From Pseudisothecium myosuroides (taxonomy: Eukaryota; Streptophyta; Bryopsida; Hypnales; Lembophyllaceae), in NCBI GenBank assembly GCA_951799445.1, contig OX637295.1, positions 26,102,001 to 26,166,000 of the forward strand: a DNA stretch of 64,000 nucleotides, written 5' to 3'. A program made the translations under genes and the position numbers. The notes below the pieces were generated by a model that was not told where the DNA came from, did no database searches, and worked only from the letters and a program-made list of their open reading frames with translations. This document shows positions 21,823 to 33,160 of this stretch, piece by piece (position 1 is the stretch's first letter; every line of letters begins with the position of its first letter).

Positions 21823-24690
21823 TTACATGTTGTAAGGGGTCTTGATGAGCCTCCGTTTGAGCAGCTTGTAAATCTCCGACATGAAGAAGAAGACGGCGAC
21901 GGTGATCGTGACCATGACCCACTCCCACGTCAATCCGCCCTGCTTGAAGATCTTGGTGTTGAGTTTAGGGATGTAGAGCGTGGGAATGGGCATGACGGCG
22001 CCCAAGAACACGCTGGCCACCATCACCTTGTTCTCAAAGAAGCGGCCGCGGCCGCCTCCCTCCTTGGTGAAGAGGCTGGCGCGCAAGTGGCGGCAGTTGT
22101 AGGCGTGGAACAAGATCATCCACGTGAAGGCCATTTGCACGGCGGATCGGGCGCGGAAGACGGTGTCGCATTCGTCCAAGTTGCTGGACGTGTTGCACAG
22201 CCGGGCCAGGTCGCCGTTGCCGAAGGCGTAGATGACCAGCACCCAGTTGGTGAGCGCCAGCACGCCGATGAAGGTACCGTACACCAGGATGTCCATGAGG
22301 AGCTCTTTTGTGAAGAGTCCGCGCAGGTGCGGCGGGACCTGCATGATGGTGGTCGATGCGCGCTCGATGCCCAACGCCATGGCGGGCGGCGTGCCCGTGA
22401 CGAGGTTCAGAAACAGGATTTGCACTGGCGAGAGCGGGAACACGGACGTGCCCTCGCCGTCCTTGAACCCCAACCCAATCAGAAGCACGATCACTTGCCC
22501 CACGTTCGTACTCAACAAATGCAGCACGAATTTCCGGATGTTGGAGAAGATGCGTCGCCCCTCCCCGATCGCTTGCACGATGGTGGCGAAGTTGTTGTCC
22601 GTGAGCACAATGTCGCTCGACGTCTTCGCCACGTCGCTGCCAGCGCCCATGGCGATCCCCACGTCGGCCTTCTTCAAGCTCGGCGCGTCGTTCACGCCAT
22701 CGCCCGTCATGGCGGCGAACTTGTTGCGCCGGTGGAGCGCGTCGATCATGCGCACCTTCGTCGCAGGCGTGCAGCGCGCGATCACGAGCGGCAGCTCTTC
22801 GAGCTCGTCCACCTCCTTCTCCGAGAGCGCGTCGAATTCCGTGGCCGTCATCACGGACTGGGAAATGGGCACGACCACACTCGGATGTGCTTCTCTTCTG
22901 GAGCCCGTCACGGGCTCCAGAATGCCCACCTCCCTCGCAATCGACAGCGCCGTCGCTTTGTGGTCGCCCGTCAGCATGTGCACCGAAATCCCTGCACGGT
23001 GGCATTGCCGAACAGAAGGCTCAGACTCCGTTCGCGGCGTGTCCCGGATTCCTACCAACCCGAGAAACGTCAAGCGCTGCTCGACCTCCTCGCGCTCCCA
23101 CTTCGCCACGGGCTTGCCGAACTCCTCCTCGGAGACGCGTCGGTAGGCCATGCTTAAAACGCGAAGCCCCTGCTTCGCCATCGCCTCCTGCTGCTCTGCC
23201 ACGAGCTCCATGAATTCCTCGTTGATTCCCCGGACATCGCCCGTCGGGTCCATCACATTGTCGCAGATCTTGAGCACGACCTCCGCGCCCTTGGTGTACA
23301 CGTCTTGAATGGCTTTGTCCGCCCCCTGGCACACCATGCTCATGCGCTTCGTGTCGGAGCTGAAAGGAAACTCCTCCACGGGCTCCTTGAGTTTGCGCAG
23401 CATGGGTTTCCCCATCTGCATCTTGTAAGCGAACACCTGCAGCGCGATCTCCGTGGGGTCGCCCCACACTTTCCCCTCCGAGGCTTCCACGATATTCGCC
23501 GTGTTGCAGAGCGCACAGCACTCCACCAGCGTTCGAAAATTCACGCCCTGCAAGGCGGCTTCTCGCGCCACATTGCGGTCCTGAGAGGACAGCTCACCCT
23601 CGATTTCGTACGCCTGCCCTCCCACGGTGTACTCCGCGTCAGGAATCCACACATTTGTGACCACCATCTTGCCCTCCGTCAAGGTGCCCGTCTTGTCCGA
23701 GCAAATATTCGTCACCGCTTGCAGCGACTCCAGCGCCACCAGCTTCCGTACCAGCGCATGGTGCTGCGCCATCCGCCGCACGCCCAGCGCCTGAACAATA
23801 GTGATCACGGCAATCAGCCCCTCAGGGATAATCGCAATTGCAATTGCGATGGCGTAGATGATGATCTCCGAGTTGAACCGGAACTTGTTCACGGCGAACA
23901 CGATGAGCGCCAGGATGAGCGCGATGGAGAGCAGCACGTACGCCATCATGTTGAGCTTCCGCTGCATGGGAGTCGACTGCGTGGGAGTCTCATTGATCGC
24001 ATGGGAGATTTTCCCAATCTCCGTGTTCATGCCCGTGGACACGATGATCCCTTTGCCGCGCCCCTTCACGACGGTCGTACTGGAGTAGCACATGTTGGTT
24101 CTGTCGCCAATCGTGACGTCCTTGGAGCCCGCAATGGGGTCGACGGTCTTCAACGCCGGCATGGCCTCGCCCGTGAGCAGCGCTTCGTCAACTTCCAGAT
24201 TCAAAACCTCCACGAGGCGACAATCCGCAGGGATGATGTCTCCCACCTCGAACGTCATCAAATCCCCGGGCACGGCCTCCCCACTGGAGATTCGGTGCTG
24301 CACGCCCTCGCGAATCACTTTCGCTGACGGCGACGCCATCTTCCGGAGCGCGTCCATCGTTTTCTCCGCACGGTACTCCTGGAAGAATCCCACAACGGTG
24401 TTGAACCCAATCACGAGCACCAGCACCCCACCCTCGGCGTAATCCGTCACGGCGAACGAGACGATCATAGCCATGATGAGCACGGCCGTCAGGCCGTTCG
24501 CCACCTGCCGCAGCAGAATCCTCCATGGATTCACGCCCGTTTGCCCTTGCAGCTCATTGCGACCATGCTGCTTCAGCAATTGTGCCGCTTTGGCCTCCGT
24601 AATCCCCCGGTCCAAATCACACCCCAGCGCCGCGCACACATCCTCAAAGGATCTGCTATGCGCGTCGCCTGAGAGGACCTGCGCCATCAA
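21823..24690 (-). CDS. ENA1: ENA-type (P-type IID) cation-exporting ATPase
   Basis: This encodes 955 residues in one exon, similar in length to moss and fungal ENA pumps. It shows the full P-type core: actuator TGEA (173-176), TM4 IPEGL (288-292), phosphorylation site DKTGTLT (Asp 332), nucleotide-binding KGAE (467-470), TGD (574-576) and hinge TGDGVNDAP (662-670). Likely membrane segments are near residues 64-83, 87-105, 248-266, 275-297, 721-740, 755-774, 798-822, 849-866, 888-905 and 922-940. Known role of ENA pumps: ATP-driven Na+ (or K+) efflux at the plasma or internal membranes in salt or alkaline stress. The assignment to ENA rather than SERCA-type Ca2+ pumps rests on overall resemblance (TGTPPAMALGIE in TM6) and is less certain than the P-type II call. 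It is strikingly GC-rich for this region and has long antisense open frames as a result. Confidence 0.85.
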   Translation of the reverse strand: MMAQVLSGDAHSRSFEDVCAALGCDLDRGITEAKAAQLLKQHGRNELQGQTGVNPWRILLRQVANGLTAVLIMAMIVSFAVTDYAEGGVLVLVIGFNTVVGFFQEYRAEKTMDALRKMASPSAKVIREGVQHRISSGEAVPGDLMTFEVGDIIPADCRLVEVLNLEVDEALLTGEAMPALKTVDPIAGSKDVTIGDRTNMCYSSTTVVKGRGKGIIVSTGMNTEIGKISHAINETPTQSTPMQRKLNMMAYVLLSIALILALIVFAVNKFRFNSEIIIYAIAIAIAIIPEGLIAVITIVQALGVRRMAQHHALVRKLVALESLQAVTNICSDKTGTLTEGKMVVTNVWIPDAEYTVGGQAYEIEGELSSQDRNVAREAALQGVNFRTLVECCALCNTANIVEASEGKVWGDPTEIALQVFAYKMQMGKPMLRKLKEPVEEFPFSSDTKRMSMVCQGADKAIQDVYTKGAEVVLKICDNVMDPTGDVRGINEEFMELVAEQQEAMAKQGLRVLSMAYRRVSEEEFGKPVAKWEREEVEQRLTFLGLVGIRDTPRTESEPSVRQCHRAGISVHMLTGDHKATALSIAREVGILEPVTGSRREAHPSVVVPISQSVMTATEFDALSEKEVDELEELPLVIARCTPATKVRMIDALHRRNKFAAMTGDGVNDAPSLKKADVGIAMGAGSDVAKTSSDIVLTDNNFATIVQAIGEGRRIFSNIRKFVLHLLSTNVGQVIVLLIGLGFKDGEGTSVFPLSPVQILFLNLVTGTPPAMALGIERASTTIMQVPPHLRGLFTKELLMDILVYGTFIGVLALTNWVLVIYAFGNGDLARLCNTSSNLDECDTVFRARSAVQMAFTWMILFHAYNCRHLRASLFTKEGGGRGRFFENKVMVASVFLGAVMPIPTLYIPKLNTKIFKQGGLTWEWVMVTITVAVFFFMSEIYKLLKRRLIKTPYNM

Positions 24691-27600
24691 ACGTGAGCCT
24701 CTTCAACTTCCCTGTCCGTCGTCACCTCGAACGCCAACTGTGAAAAACTCGTACCCAGCTCAGTCGCCCGAAGCTGCAGCGACAAATTCAGAAAGTGACA
24801 ACTGTGCACGACGGAGGTCGTCTTATCATCTACTCAGGCATTTTGTGACAAAGGCATATGTGTCAATTGAAGCAAAGCTGGGGACGGGTCGTGGATCTTT
24901 TTCGCTCCAGTCTTTGCGGTCAACCACCGCTAATCCCTAAATTTAAAACCACCAACTCCGATCCTAGCTCGTCTTCACAAGCTTCGATCGACATGAATAT
25001 TCCGATGAAAGATATTACCTACCGCAGGTGTTTGCCTGGTTCGGGATTGCTGCACTTGCAGCATGTGTTGCGTTCCCAGCCTCTGGCTGCATGTTTAGAC
25101 TTTAGAATGTTTAGAATCATGGCGCTACCTCCACGGTGAGCTTTGCATGTACAGGGTTTCCGTCGTCGGGCTTGTTGCTATTCGTTTCTACCCTTGCCTA
25201 CTAATTTACGTGCAGCTGATATTTCGAGTCCGAGTTGGAGTTGCATTTTGTGCTATGCTTGTGTTCTACTGTACACACTCACACAACTGTGGGTGAACTC
25301 GTGCCGTTTTACTATTTGTAGTTCTAAAGTGCTAACCAATCACTCACCGGTGTGAGCGTTAAAGTCACGAGCATCCTGGCGTTGTGGTAAAAGAATCGGC
25401 GGCGCTCAAGGCGTGCTGGGGGAAATCAAAGCCAAGACTCAACATGACTGGTGGCGCTGCCAAACTTTTGTAGTTTGTACGATCTCTACGAAAGGAGTGG
25501 AAGTTATCCAACGTGGAATGTGCGATTTTCGCTAGTTTTTCATTTCTCTTTAGAGTCTACGGACGTAAAATCCAATTCGTTCCTCAAAACAAGAATAACA
25601 AAACGGTGCGAATGGCTGGCTGACATTCCTTCAACGGAATCTTCTCGATATGGACAAAAGTCCCAGATTGTCGATTTCGTACAAGGCAAGATTCCAGGGA
25701 GTAGGTGACGGAAGCAAAGTGCATAATATAAATAGAAAGGTAGACACCTGCATGAACCCCATTGGCAGAATGGGGAGATTCGGTGGCATCCGGGGAGGTT
25801 GCTATCGTGTCGTCTCACCGAAATTTAGCAGTTGCGTGGACTGTTGCCTCCGTACGCAGTAGGTAGACCGGTAATTCCCCTTCTTGCACGGCAACTGTAC
25901 TGACCACAATGACTGTACAGTACTTGTCACAATATTAAGCTTTGCCTGGACCACAATCTTGACTTTGGTCCTCCACATAAAGTTCCTGCAGTATGGCTGA
26001 CGAGGCATCACCTGAGATTCGACTTCCTCTAATGTCCATCACCCATGTGCGGATTGTGTGCTTCGTTAGAAACTTTGCAGGCAATTGCTTACATGTGGCA
26101 AAGTTAATTTACTTGAGAGTTTCTACGGTATCGTTCACGGGATTCAACATTTTTGCCGAAGCTGTCATCTGTCGAAATTGTTTCTTCCGGTACTAGCACC
26201 AGCTATTTAACTGACTATAACAGCAGAAAGACTTGGAGCCAGGGAGGGCTTCTCTAGAAAATTTTGCTGGCATTGGCTTACATGATTGTGGCAAAGTTAA
26301 TCACATGAGAGTTTCTAAATTTCACGGGATTCAACATTGCCGAAGCTTTCATCGGTCAAAATCGTTAGTTCCGGTAGCACCGGCTAACTAACCAATAGCA
26401 GAAAGACTTGGAGCTTTTTGACAAGAGACTTCATGGCTGTGATTCTCATCGAATCCAAGGGACGAATCACCACTGGCGCCGCTTCGCAGGAAGGACGACG
26501 TCTACGGCCAGATGGAAATGTAGGTATATAACAGACTCTTCACCTATGTCACCAACCCTTATTTTAATGGTTGGAGTCTCTCCAACTCTGAGGTATAGGA
26601 TAATTTAACATCTACTATATTTTGGAATGCTGGCAGTGGTGTAGATTCATCCCGCCTGGTCACCCATTGCTTCCAGAGTTTGTAGAACCCATGCCAGCCG
26701 TTACGTTCTTCTCCCGCAAGAGACGACAATGCTCACATGTGGGCTTCGCCATCCCCAGCAAAAAAATGTGCTGGTGTGCATTTCGCTCTAATTGGTGTCC
26801 ATTCCTCCAATTGCTTGTGCTTCTCGTGTGTAGCCGGAAGCTGAATTGGCCAGTGTTCATTCTTTGGAGGTGAAAATTCTAGCTACTTCAAGGATTGCAA
26901 GGTTGCTAGCTACTGAAATTGAAGTCTGGTGGAGTAGAATTACCGATTATGGTGTTTCGGGGACGATCATCTGTACTAGTGTATGTTCATTGTATTGGCA
27001 GTTTTCAGTGGTTTTGACAAAGTTTTTCTGTGACTAGTAAGTTCTAGTTTTCTATGAAAGAACTGCTTGCGCATCAGTGCATTTTGGTAATTGGGAAATT
27101 GCACATCATTCGATCTCCATACGATCCGTTAGTAGATTCACAAGGAAGTTAGGTTTACTTTATTCTCCAGTAGCACTCTATTCATCATCCGGAATATGGA
27201 CTTTGGGGGATAAGAATTGAATTTGATTCAAAAAACTTGAAGACTTCTAGAAGCTCTGAATTCATAAACTCTACATAACTTCAAAATCTACGAAATGAAC
27301 AGATTTGGAGAATTGAAGTTCACAAATCTATGAATCATATTGATTGTGTTCACTGAAGTCTACACGACAGTTAAACTTAGAAGAAAAGAATCTACATTCT
27401 AAAAGATCGAATTTTTCAAGCTTTTCATTTGGAGGTGCTTGACTTCGTCATAGAACACCCAAAAAAAGGGTACTTAATCCCCCGTAATATCAACAAAATC
27501 CCCAATGATCTCACTTTCCCTTTAGCCACAAAATCCCCATTCTGGAAGACAGTGAAAATTTCAAATCCCCTCAGCTTGGTCCAGGGATAATGATGCATTT

Positions 27601-28231
27601 CCTAAAGTGGGGAGCTGAAATTTAACTCAGAGCTAATTCATGGCCTATCTGCTGTTCTAAGCTCTGCCCCCAGTACGCACCATGGTATTTGCTGGATCTT
27701 TTGACATAATATGTTGGATGCATTTTAATGCATTTTATGGCCAAGTGCGCGCAATTGAAATTAACGTGGCCAAGTTTTTAAGGATTGAAGGTTAGTTGTG
27801 CAGTACCAAATACCACTATCAATTCTGAATTCAAGAGGTCAATTCGATCATGAATTAGAATGTTGACAGAACTCTGTACTTGGGGGTGCAAGTAAGCATC
27901 GCCCATTGATGCAGAATGTGATACTAATTGATATCGATTTCAGCAATAAAAGTTCCATTATTTTTTCTTATTAATATTGGATCATACTATATTTTCTTCA
28001 GCTATTCTGCGTCACAATAGGTGGGTAATTGAGACTTGCTGATATGAGATCGAAAGCCAATTGAAAGGTCTATAGTTTGAGAAAGGGTTCTCCAGAAAAA
28101 GTCTTGTGGCATTATTCGAGCACGGATGTTGATGCAATTAGCAGGAGTGGCTGTCTTTATTGAGGTGATTATAGGCAAAATCGTAGTTAGATTACTTGTG
28201 AGCTACTGTAGCTTTTCAGTGACAAATTGAG
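24691..28231. other. Intergenic region upstream of the ATPase gene
   Basis: Moderately AT-rich DNA of about 3.5 kb, including the presumed ATPase promoter (just above 24690). It lacks the TTAA MITE family seen elsewhere. Many short open frames exist, but none has a recognisable domain. It contains one diverged duplication (26075-26415). A weakly conserved multi-exon gene cannot be excluded by eye. Confidence 0.45.
26075..26415 (+). repeat. Diverged tandem duplication of ~160 bp
   Basis: Unit 1 is about 26075-26240 and unit 2 about 26264-26415. Shared blocks include TGGCAAAGTTAAT, GAGAGTTTCTA, CACGGGATTCAACAT, GCCGAAGCT and GCAGAAAGACTTGGAGC. The units are separated by about 24 bp and differ by scattered substitutions and indels. 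Confidence 0.8.
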
Positions 28232-28405
28232 TCTGCTATTATTTGTGCAAGTGACCTACAATTTCGAGACACCGAAGGTTGGCCATGGCGCTGCAATAGT
28301 GCATCCTGACGCCAAGTTTCTGCTATTATTTGTACAAGTGGTCTACAATTTCGAGACACCGAAGGTTGGCCATGGCACTGCAATGGTGCATCCTGACGCC
28401 AAGTT
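28232..28405 (+). repeat. 87-bp tandem duplication, in frame
   Basis: Two adjacent copies, 28232-28318 and 28319-28405, differ at a handful of bases. The unit is exactly 29 codons and the frame at 28227-28520 stays open through both (repeat VQV(T/V)YNFETPKVGHG then HPDAKF). It could be a duplicated exon piece of an unrecognised gene. The residues alternate in a way that would suit beta-strands, but no family is recognised. Confidence 0.75.
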
Positions 28406-29464
28406 CCAAGTATCACTTAACTCCGTTGTAAGAGAAGCAACAATTTCTTTCGTTCAAAATCAGAGAATTAATATGTTGCCATTGATTTTGCAATTGCTTC
28501 GAATTCTGTACGTACAGTAGAGAATCGATTCCAATAATACATGGAGAGCTCATCAATCTAGCCATTCGATCTTACAACTCACGAGTACTTATTATGAGCA
28601 ATCTTGGATCACAGTTGTTTTGGTTCCCATGTTTTAATTCTAATAATTAGAGATTGTGTATGATCTACAAGAATGTTACGAGGGAAATCCTTTACAGGCA
28701 ATAATATTGAGGCTTTTTGTGTTTGTTTTCATTCCACAAGCATGTATTCATCTTAGAACATCATCCATCCACCTTTAAAATGACTCAATAAATATATTAC
28801 TATCTTTTGATTGATGTGAAATTAGAACTTTATAATTACTATCTTTGATAGCACTATAAGAATAACATATAATTAAGACAAGAAAATTTGGATTTGGACT
28901 TTGAACAACAACAATAGAGGTCATTAGAAGCAAGTTAGAAAAATAATATATATATATTTATTTTTTTTTAAATTTTATGCTTGCTACAAATCATTCCTAA
29001 GAAATAAAAACCTTGAATTGGCTCAACAAATTTTGAAAATAAATTATTTAGAAAAAGTAGGGAGTATCTTATTTGCTCTCAAATCATTAAGTTTTTGGAT
29101 ATAAATTATGTTATAGTTAAATATTTCAATATTAAATAATTAGTATGTCTTGTGCTAATTGAGTTAACTTAGTTAGTAGTAATCAATTCTAATAAAGATT
29201 CTACCTAGGACAATCCTTCACTTTACTTGTTCTCTGCTCTTATAAGGCAATGAACTAGAAGATTAGAACCTACCAGCTATTGAGTACTATACATGGGATA
29301 TAATGCCAAGTCTAATAATTCTTCACAGACGTCCATGTTTGTGCTTTTTGCAAATCTAAGGTTGTAGAACAAGCTAGAAAAGACATTAAGAATTATTATA
29401 ATGCTTTTTGGACTATCCAATGGAATAGTGATTAATACGCCTTAAAATCATATTTAGAATTATA
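28406..29464. other. AT-rich intergenic stretch, nothing recognised
   Basis: Contains the tail of the open frame noted at 28227-28520 and then AT-rich DNA with a TA microsatellite near 28945. No transposon ends or genes are recognised. Confidence 0.5.
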
Positions 29465-30440
29465 TGTCTCTAATGTCCTTGTATTGTTCATAAACTTTGG
29501 GTGCTTCAAGACACATGATTTGATACATGACTTATGACAATGTTTACAATGCTTATTTGAAGGATTGCATTGTAAAAAGTACTTTTAACTGAGCAAAGAT
29601 TTCATAATGCAAAATTGCTCTCTATTTTGTAAGAACATTTTCATTCAATGTCAATATAGGACCCTTTCACTACATAAAAGAGACATACAATAGGCTTCTA
29701 TCCACGGTTGTCACATTGCGTGGCACTACTAGAATAAGGGGCAATTTGCAACACTTGGTAGCAACGTTTACAGTGCTACTAGGAATAGAGCAACATCTAA
29801 AGCAATGTTTGGCAAGATTGGCAAGAGGCAATTTTCTAAGCAACATTTAATGAGAGAACGCCTAAGTACTTTGTTCCCAATGGAGTTCACCATCTTCATA
29901 GTTGAGGAGATTATCCCATAAGCATTGTCCTTGGTGAAACTCCCAAGAAGTGTAGTAGGCTTGTCTCTCATATGTAATATCACAATATACACTTTACTTA
30001 TATAGGAAGTGTCTAGAGTGTACTATACTATATAATGTACAGTTATTGGAAACCAATGTTCCTAAAGAAGACAACAAGTAAAACAATATAAGAACTCAAG
30101 TTCATATATTCCCATACGCATCAAACAATAAAATTAAGTTGCTAAAAGCAAGTACCAAAACGTTGCTTCACTTGAACAACGTTTTAAGTTAGGCTTAAAA
30201 CAATGTTTGGAGATCTCCAAAAGTTTGCTTTTCTAGTGTATTGTGCAACGTATTGGATGATGCAAAGGATACCTAATTATAACAGTATAGGTCAGGTCAC
30301 TAGACGTGCCTGTTGGGCAGAGAAATCGGAATGACTGACCGATGTGACAATCTTGCTTCTAGCTAAATGTGAATTCTAGAAGGTGTCCAATCAAATGTAT
30401 ATACAACAACACAGAAAAAGGATATATACCAAACACAGGT
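29465..30440 (+). repeat. Dispersed repeat V (copy 1), interrupted
   Basis: The segments 29465-29700 and about 30366-30440 match 55214-55460 and 55470-55560 in the same order, with blocks such as GTTTACAATGCTTATTTGAAG and AAATTGCTCTCTATTTTGTG. About 650 bp of extra sequence separates the two matching segments here. It includes the CACTA-like element at 29723. Confidence 0.65.
29723..30236. mobile_element. Probable non-autonomous CACTA-like element
   Basis: The left end reads CACTACTAGAATAAGGGGC, nearly the same as the CACTA element at 1210. The right end in reverse complement begins CACTAGAAAAGC. CAACGTT-like motifs recur near both ends as possible subterminal repeats. I could not find a 3-bp target duplication, so the right border is uncertain. 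Confidence 0.5.
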
Positions 30441-30665
30441 ATGAGCCATTATGGAGCTAGAGGATTATTTAAGGTGAAGGTACCTATTTCGGACCCCCCC
30501 CCTATGATGGCTTCAAAGGGTGACCTATTGTGGACAATGGTTGAATGTACTATTCACTAAAAAAGATTTTTTATTTGTACCTTCTCGCGTATACATCTCT
30601 CTTCCCTCTTTGATTAGGAAAAAGTGCCAAAGCTAACCGTAATAGGTGAGTCTATGAGACTGGAA

Positions 30666-31380
30666 TGGGCCTGAGGATCATTGCAAGAAAGACCATGCAA
30701 TTTTTATAGCATTTAGTATAATACTCATTTTTTCTTTTGGGAGCACTTTATATTTAGAAAAATAATTATATATATATATATAATATTTAATATATACACC
30801 TTTAAAAAAAGGTACCCTAGGAAGGAAAAGCATAGAAAAAAAATTTCAGCAGGAGAACTAAAATCGTGCAAAAATTCATAAAAATAGGTACTTTCACTGT
30901 AGTTTCACATTTTAATTTGTAAAAAATAGGAAAAATCATTTAAAAAAAATAAAAATTAATCATTTGGAAAGAGTTCATAATAATGAGATTTCACCAAATT
31001 AGAACCATAGATCTTCATTGTTTAGAAATTGCGAGCAATGGGAGTGCTGTTTGCACTTATGTGGAAAACAAAAAATAATATATTTTTAGATTTCTTTAGA
31101 TAGGAATATTCTTTCCTACTATGAAAATAGACCATGCAAATTTTAGCTTCAGTTCATTAAATTTGGGGACTCCTAACGTAGTAAAATCCCATGAACCTAG
31201 TAGTGTGACAATTAAACAAAAATGATTTTTAAATATAAAATGATTTAAAAAAATAAAAATAAAAATAAAAATAAAAGATTTGATTACTATCAAGTTAGAC
31301 ATGCATCTCTAATAAAATTTCAAGTTCATGAGGTTTATGCTTCAAAAGTAATAGAGGATGACAAGAAAGTCATTCTTGAA
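30666..31380 (-). mobile_element. Element family IV (TTGCAAGAAAG end), truncated copy
   Basis: Begins ATTGCAAGAAAGACCATGC and matches the complement of 53346-55008 through blocks such as CTCATTTTTTCTTTTGGGAG, GGAGTGCTGTTTGCAC and CTAACGTAGTAAAA. Unlike that copy it has no family II insertion. It carries only a TTAA in an AT-rich stretch near 30786 at the equivalent place. Confidence 0.65.
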
Positions 31381-32531
31381 GAGAAGAAACTTCAAGCCTT
31401 TGGAGGGTTGCTTTGGAGTAACAAACCAAGCTAGTAGGTAGAGAAGCTATGAAAAGGGTCCAAAGTGCATTGTCAGCTAATTTGACTTTCGCAAAAATAG
31501 TCAGACCATGACTATTTTCGCGACTATAAAATGTATCAAAAGTGTTCAATAGTACACTCGGTGTTTAATTGACAATTGTTTCAATTAGGTCAAATTAAAT
31601 CCAATTAAGCCACTTAATTTGAATTAGTTAAAACAAATTAAGTTCAAATTTTTTATTCCAATTAAGTTCAATTTTATTCTAATTAAGCCAAATTAAGTGG
31701 CTATTGAAGCTAATTTCCAAAGGTGTCTAGCTTCAATAGCCATTTACTTAATTTTGTGAGTTAAAAGATGAGGAGATGAGTTCTTTATGCAAGTTAAGCA
31801 CGATAGTGGTAGGGCTTACAACCTATGTGGGATATGTATCTTCACCCATTTGACAATGAGTGAACTATCTTCAAATTATCTTACAATAGCCTTTGTGAAT
31901 TTATGGTGCACAATCCATTTTTTATAAAAGCTAACTTTTCATCCTTCATATTCACCAAATGTCATTGAAGTGAGTCTTTCACATTGCTATCAAAAAAATT
32001 GGGTGGTAGATGGTCATTGAAATATTTTTGGACATTTTTTTTCTTTTGCACAATTTGGTTTCAATGTAAGATGCATCCAAATGCAAAGTGTTAAATGATC
32101 AGGGTTACTTAAGGTGCTTTAGAGTACCGTAACCCTGATTTTTTAACATTTTATACTTAGATTTTGAGCCATTGCTGAGCATCTAACAGTGCAACTTAAG
32201 GTGAGTGGTTATAGTAAAAACAATAAAATTTAAGCAAAAGAAATGTAATCAGCAGGGTCCTCGGAGGGCTGTGGAGCAGCCCTACAAAGGCTTCATTTTT
32301 TTTCTAATGAATGTGAATATATGATAGTAAATAGAACCAGTCTTTCTTGCCATGACCCCCAAATGAAAAATCCACTTTTATATTGAATAAACTATTCATT
32401 CTTAAGAAAAAAAAATTTTTTTTTTTGTATAATTCTTCTCATTTATATTTCCGCACACATTGAGCTCAATTTTCTCAACAAATTTTTCATATTCAATAAG
32501 CTGAAATGCTTGAATTATCCATTTACTTATA
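31381..32531. other. AT-rich stretch with AATTAAG repeats and a small hairpin
   Basis: No gene is seen. About 31560-31700 is rich in AATTAAG/CAATTAAG repeats. A hairpin lies at 32085-32154, with arms AAGTGTTAAATGATCAGGG and its complement around TAACCCTGATTTTTTAACA. A short inverted pair occurs near 31490-31530. Confidence 0.5.
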
Positions 32532-32728
32532 CAATAGAACCTCTCTTACTGCATACCCTCTTAGTGTATAATATGCAGTAAGGAAGTTTGTACTTTGAAG
32601 CATTTATTTTTGAAAAGTAGTTGGAAGCCCCGTAGTTAGAGGCCACGTTCAGTATTGCACTTGTACAACTATATAAAGCCTCTCTTAGTGCATAGTCCTA
32701 GCACTGTGCACTAAGAGAGGTTCTACTA
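32532..32728. mobile_element. 197-bp Emigrant/pogo-like MITE
   Basis: The left end CAATAGAACCTCTCTTA and the right end in reverse complement TAGTAGAACCTCTCTTA are inverted repeats. TA flanks at 32530-32531 and 32729-32730. The end motif resembles the CAGTARAACCTC ends of plant Emigrant/Lemi (pogo) elements. That resemblance is from memory of the family. Confidence 0.65.
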
Positions 32729-33160
32729 TAAGTACCTCTACTTTAACCCCTAAAGGACCAAGGCCTTTTTTTCTGCCAAAAAACACTCAAAACTGCCATT
32801 CCCATAGCAAAAAGTAAAAAAAATTGAATTTTTTTTTGCACATCTAACTATCGAGTTTTACACCCAACTAGTATGAGAATGTGTGGAAAAAATTTCATAA
32901 ATTTTGGCTGCATAGATTGCAAGTTAAAGTGAAAAAAACAAGTTCTTCATCTCATTGTAGAACTAGATTTTTTGACTTTGAACCTTTTTTAACTTAAAAT
33001 TTTTAAACTGCAGAGTTTTGAGCTTTAAATCTTTATGGTGTAAAATTGAGTTGAGAGTATAGGAAAAAAAAATTTAAAAAATTTAATTTTTATTCTTTAA
33101 AAAACTATGAGTAGAAATAGATACAAGATAGAAGAAAAATCTAAATTATTAATATCTTGT

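Noticed and set aside
21742..23157. 471-codon open frame on the plus strand, and other long frames antisense to the ATPase
   Set aside because: They lie entirely opposite the GC-rich ATPase and are rich in His, Arg, Gly and Ala with no domain. They are by-products of its codon composition.
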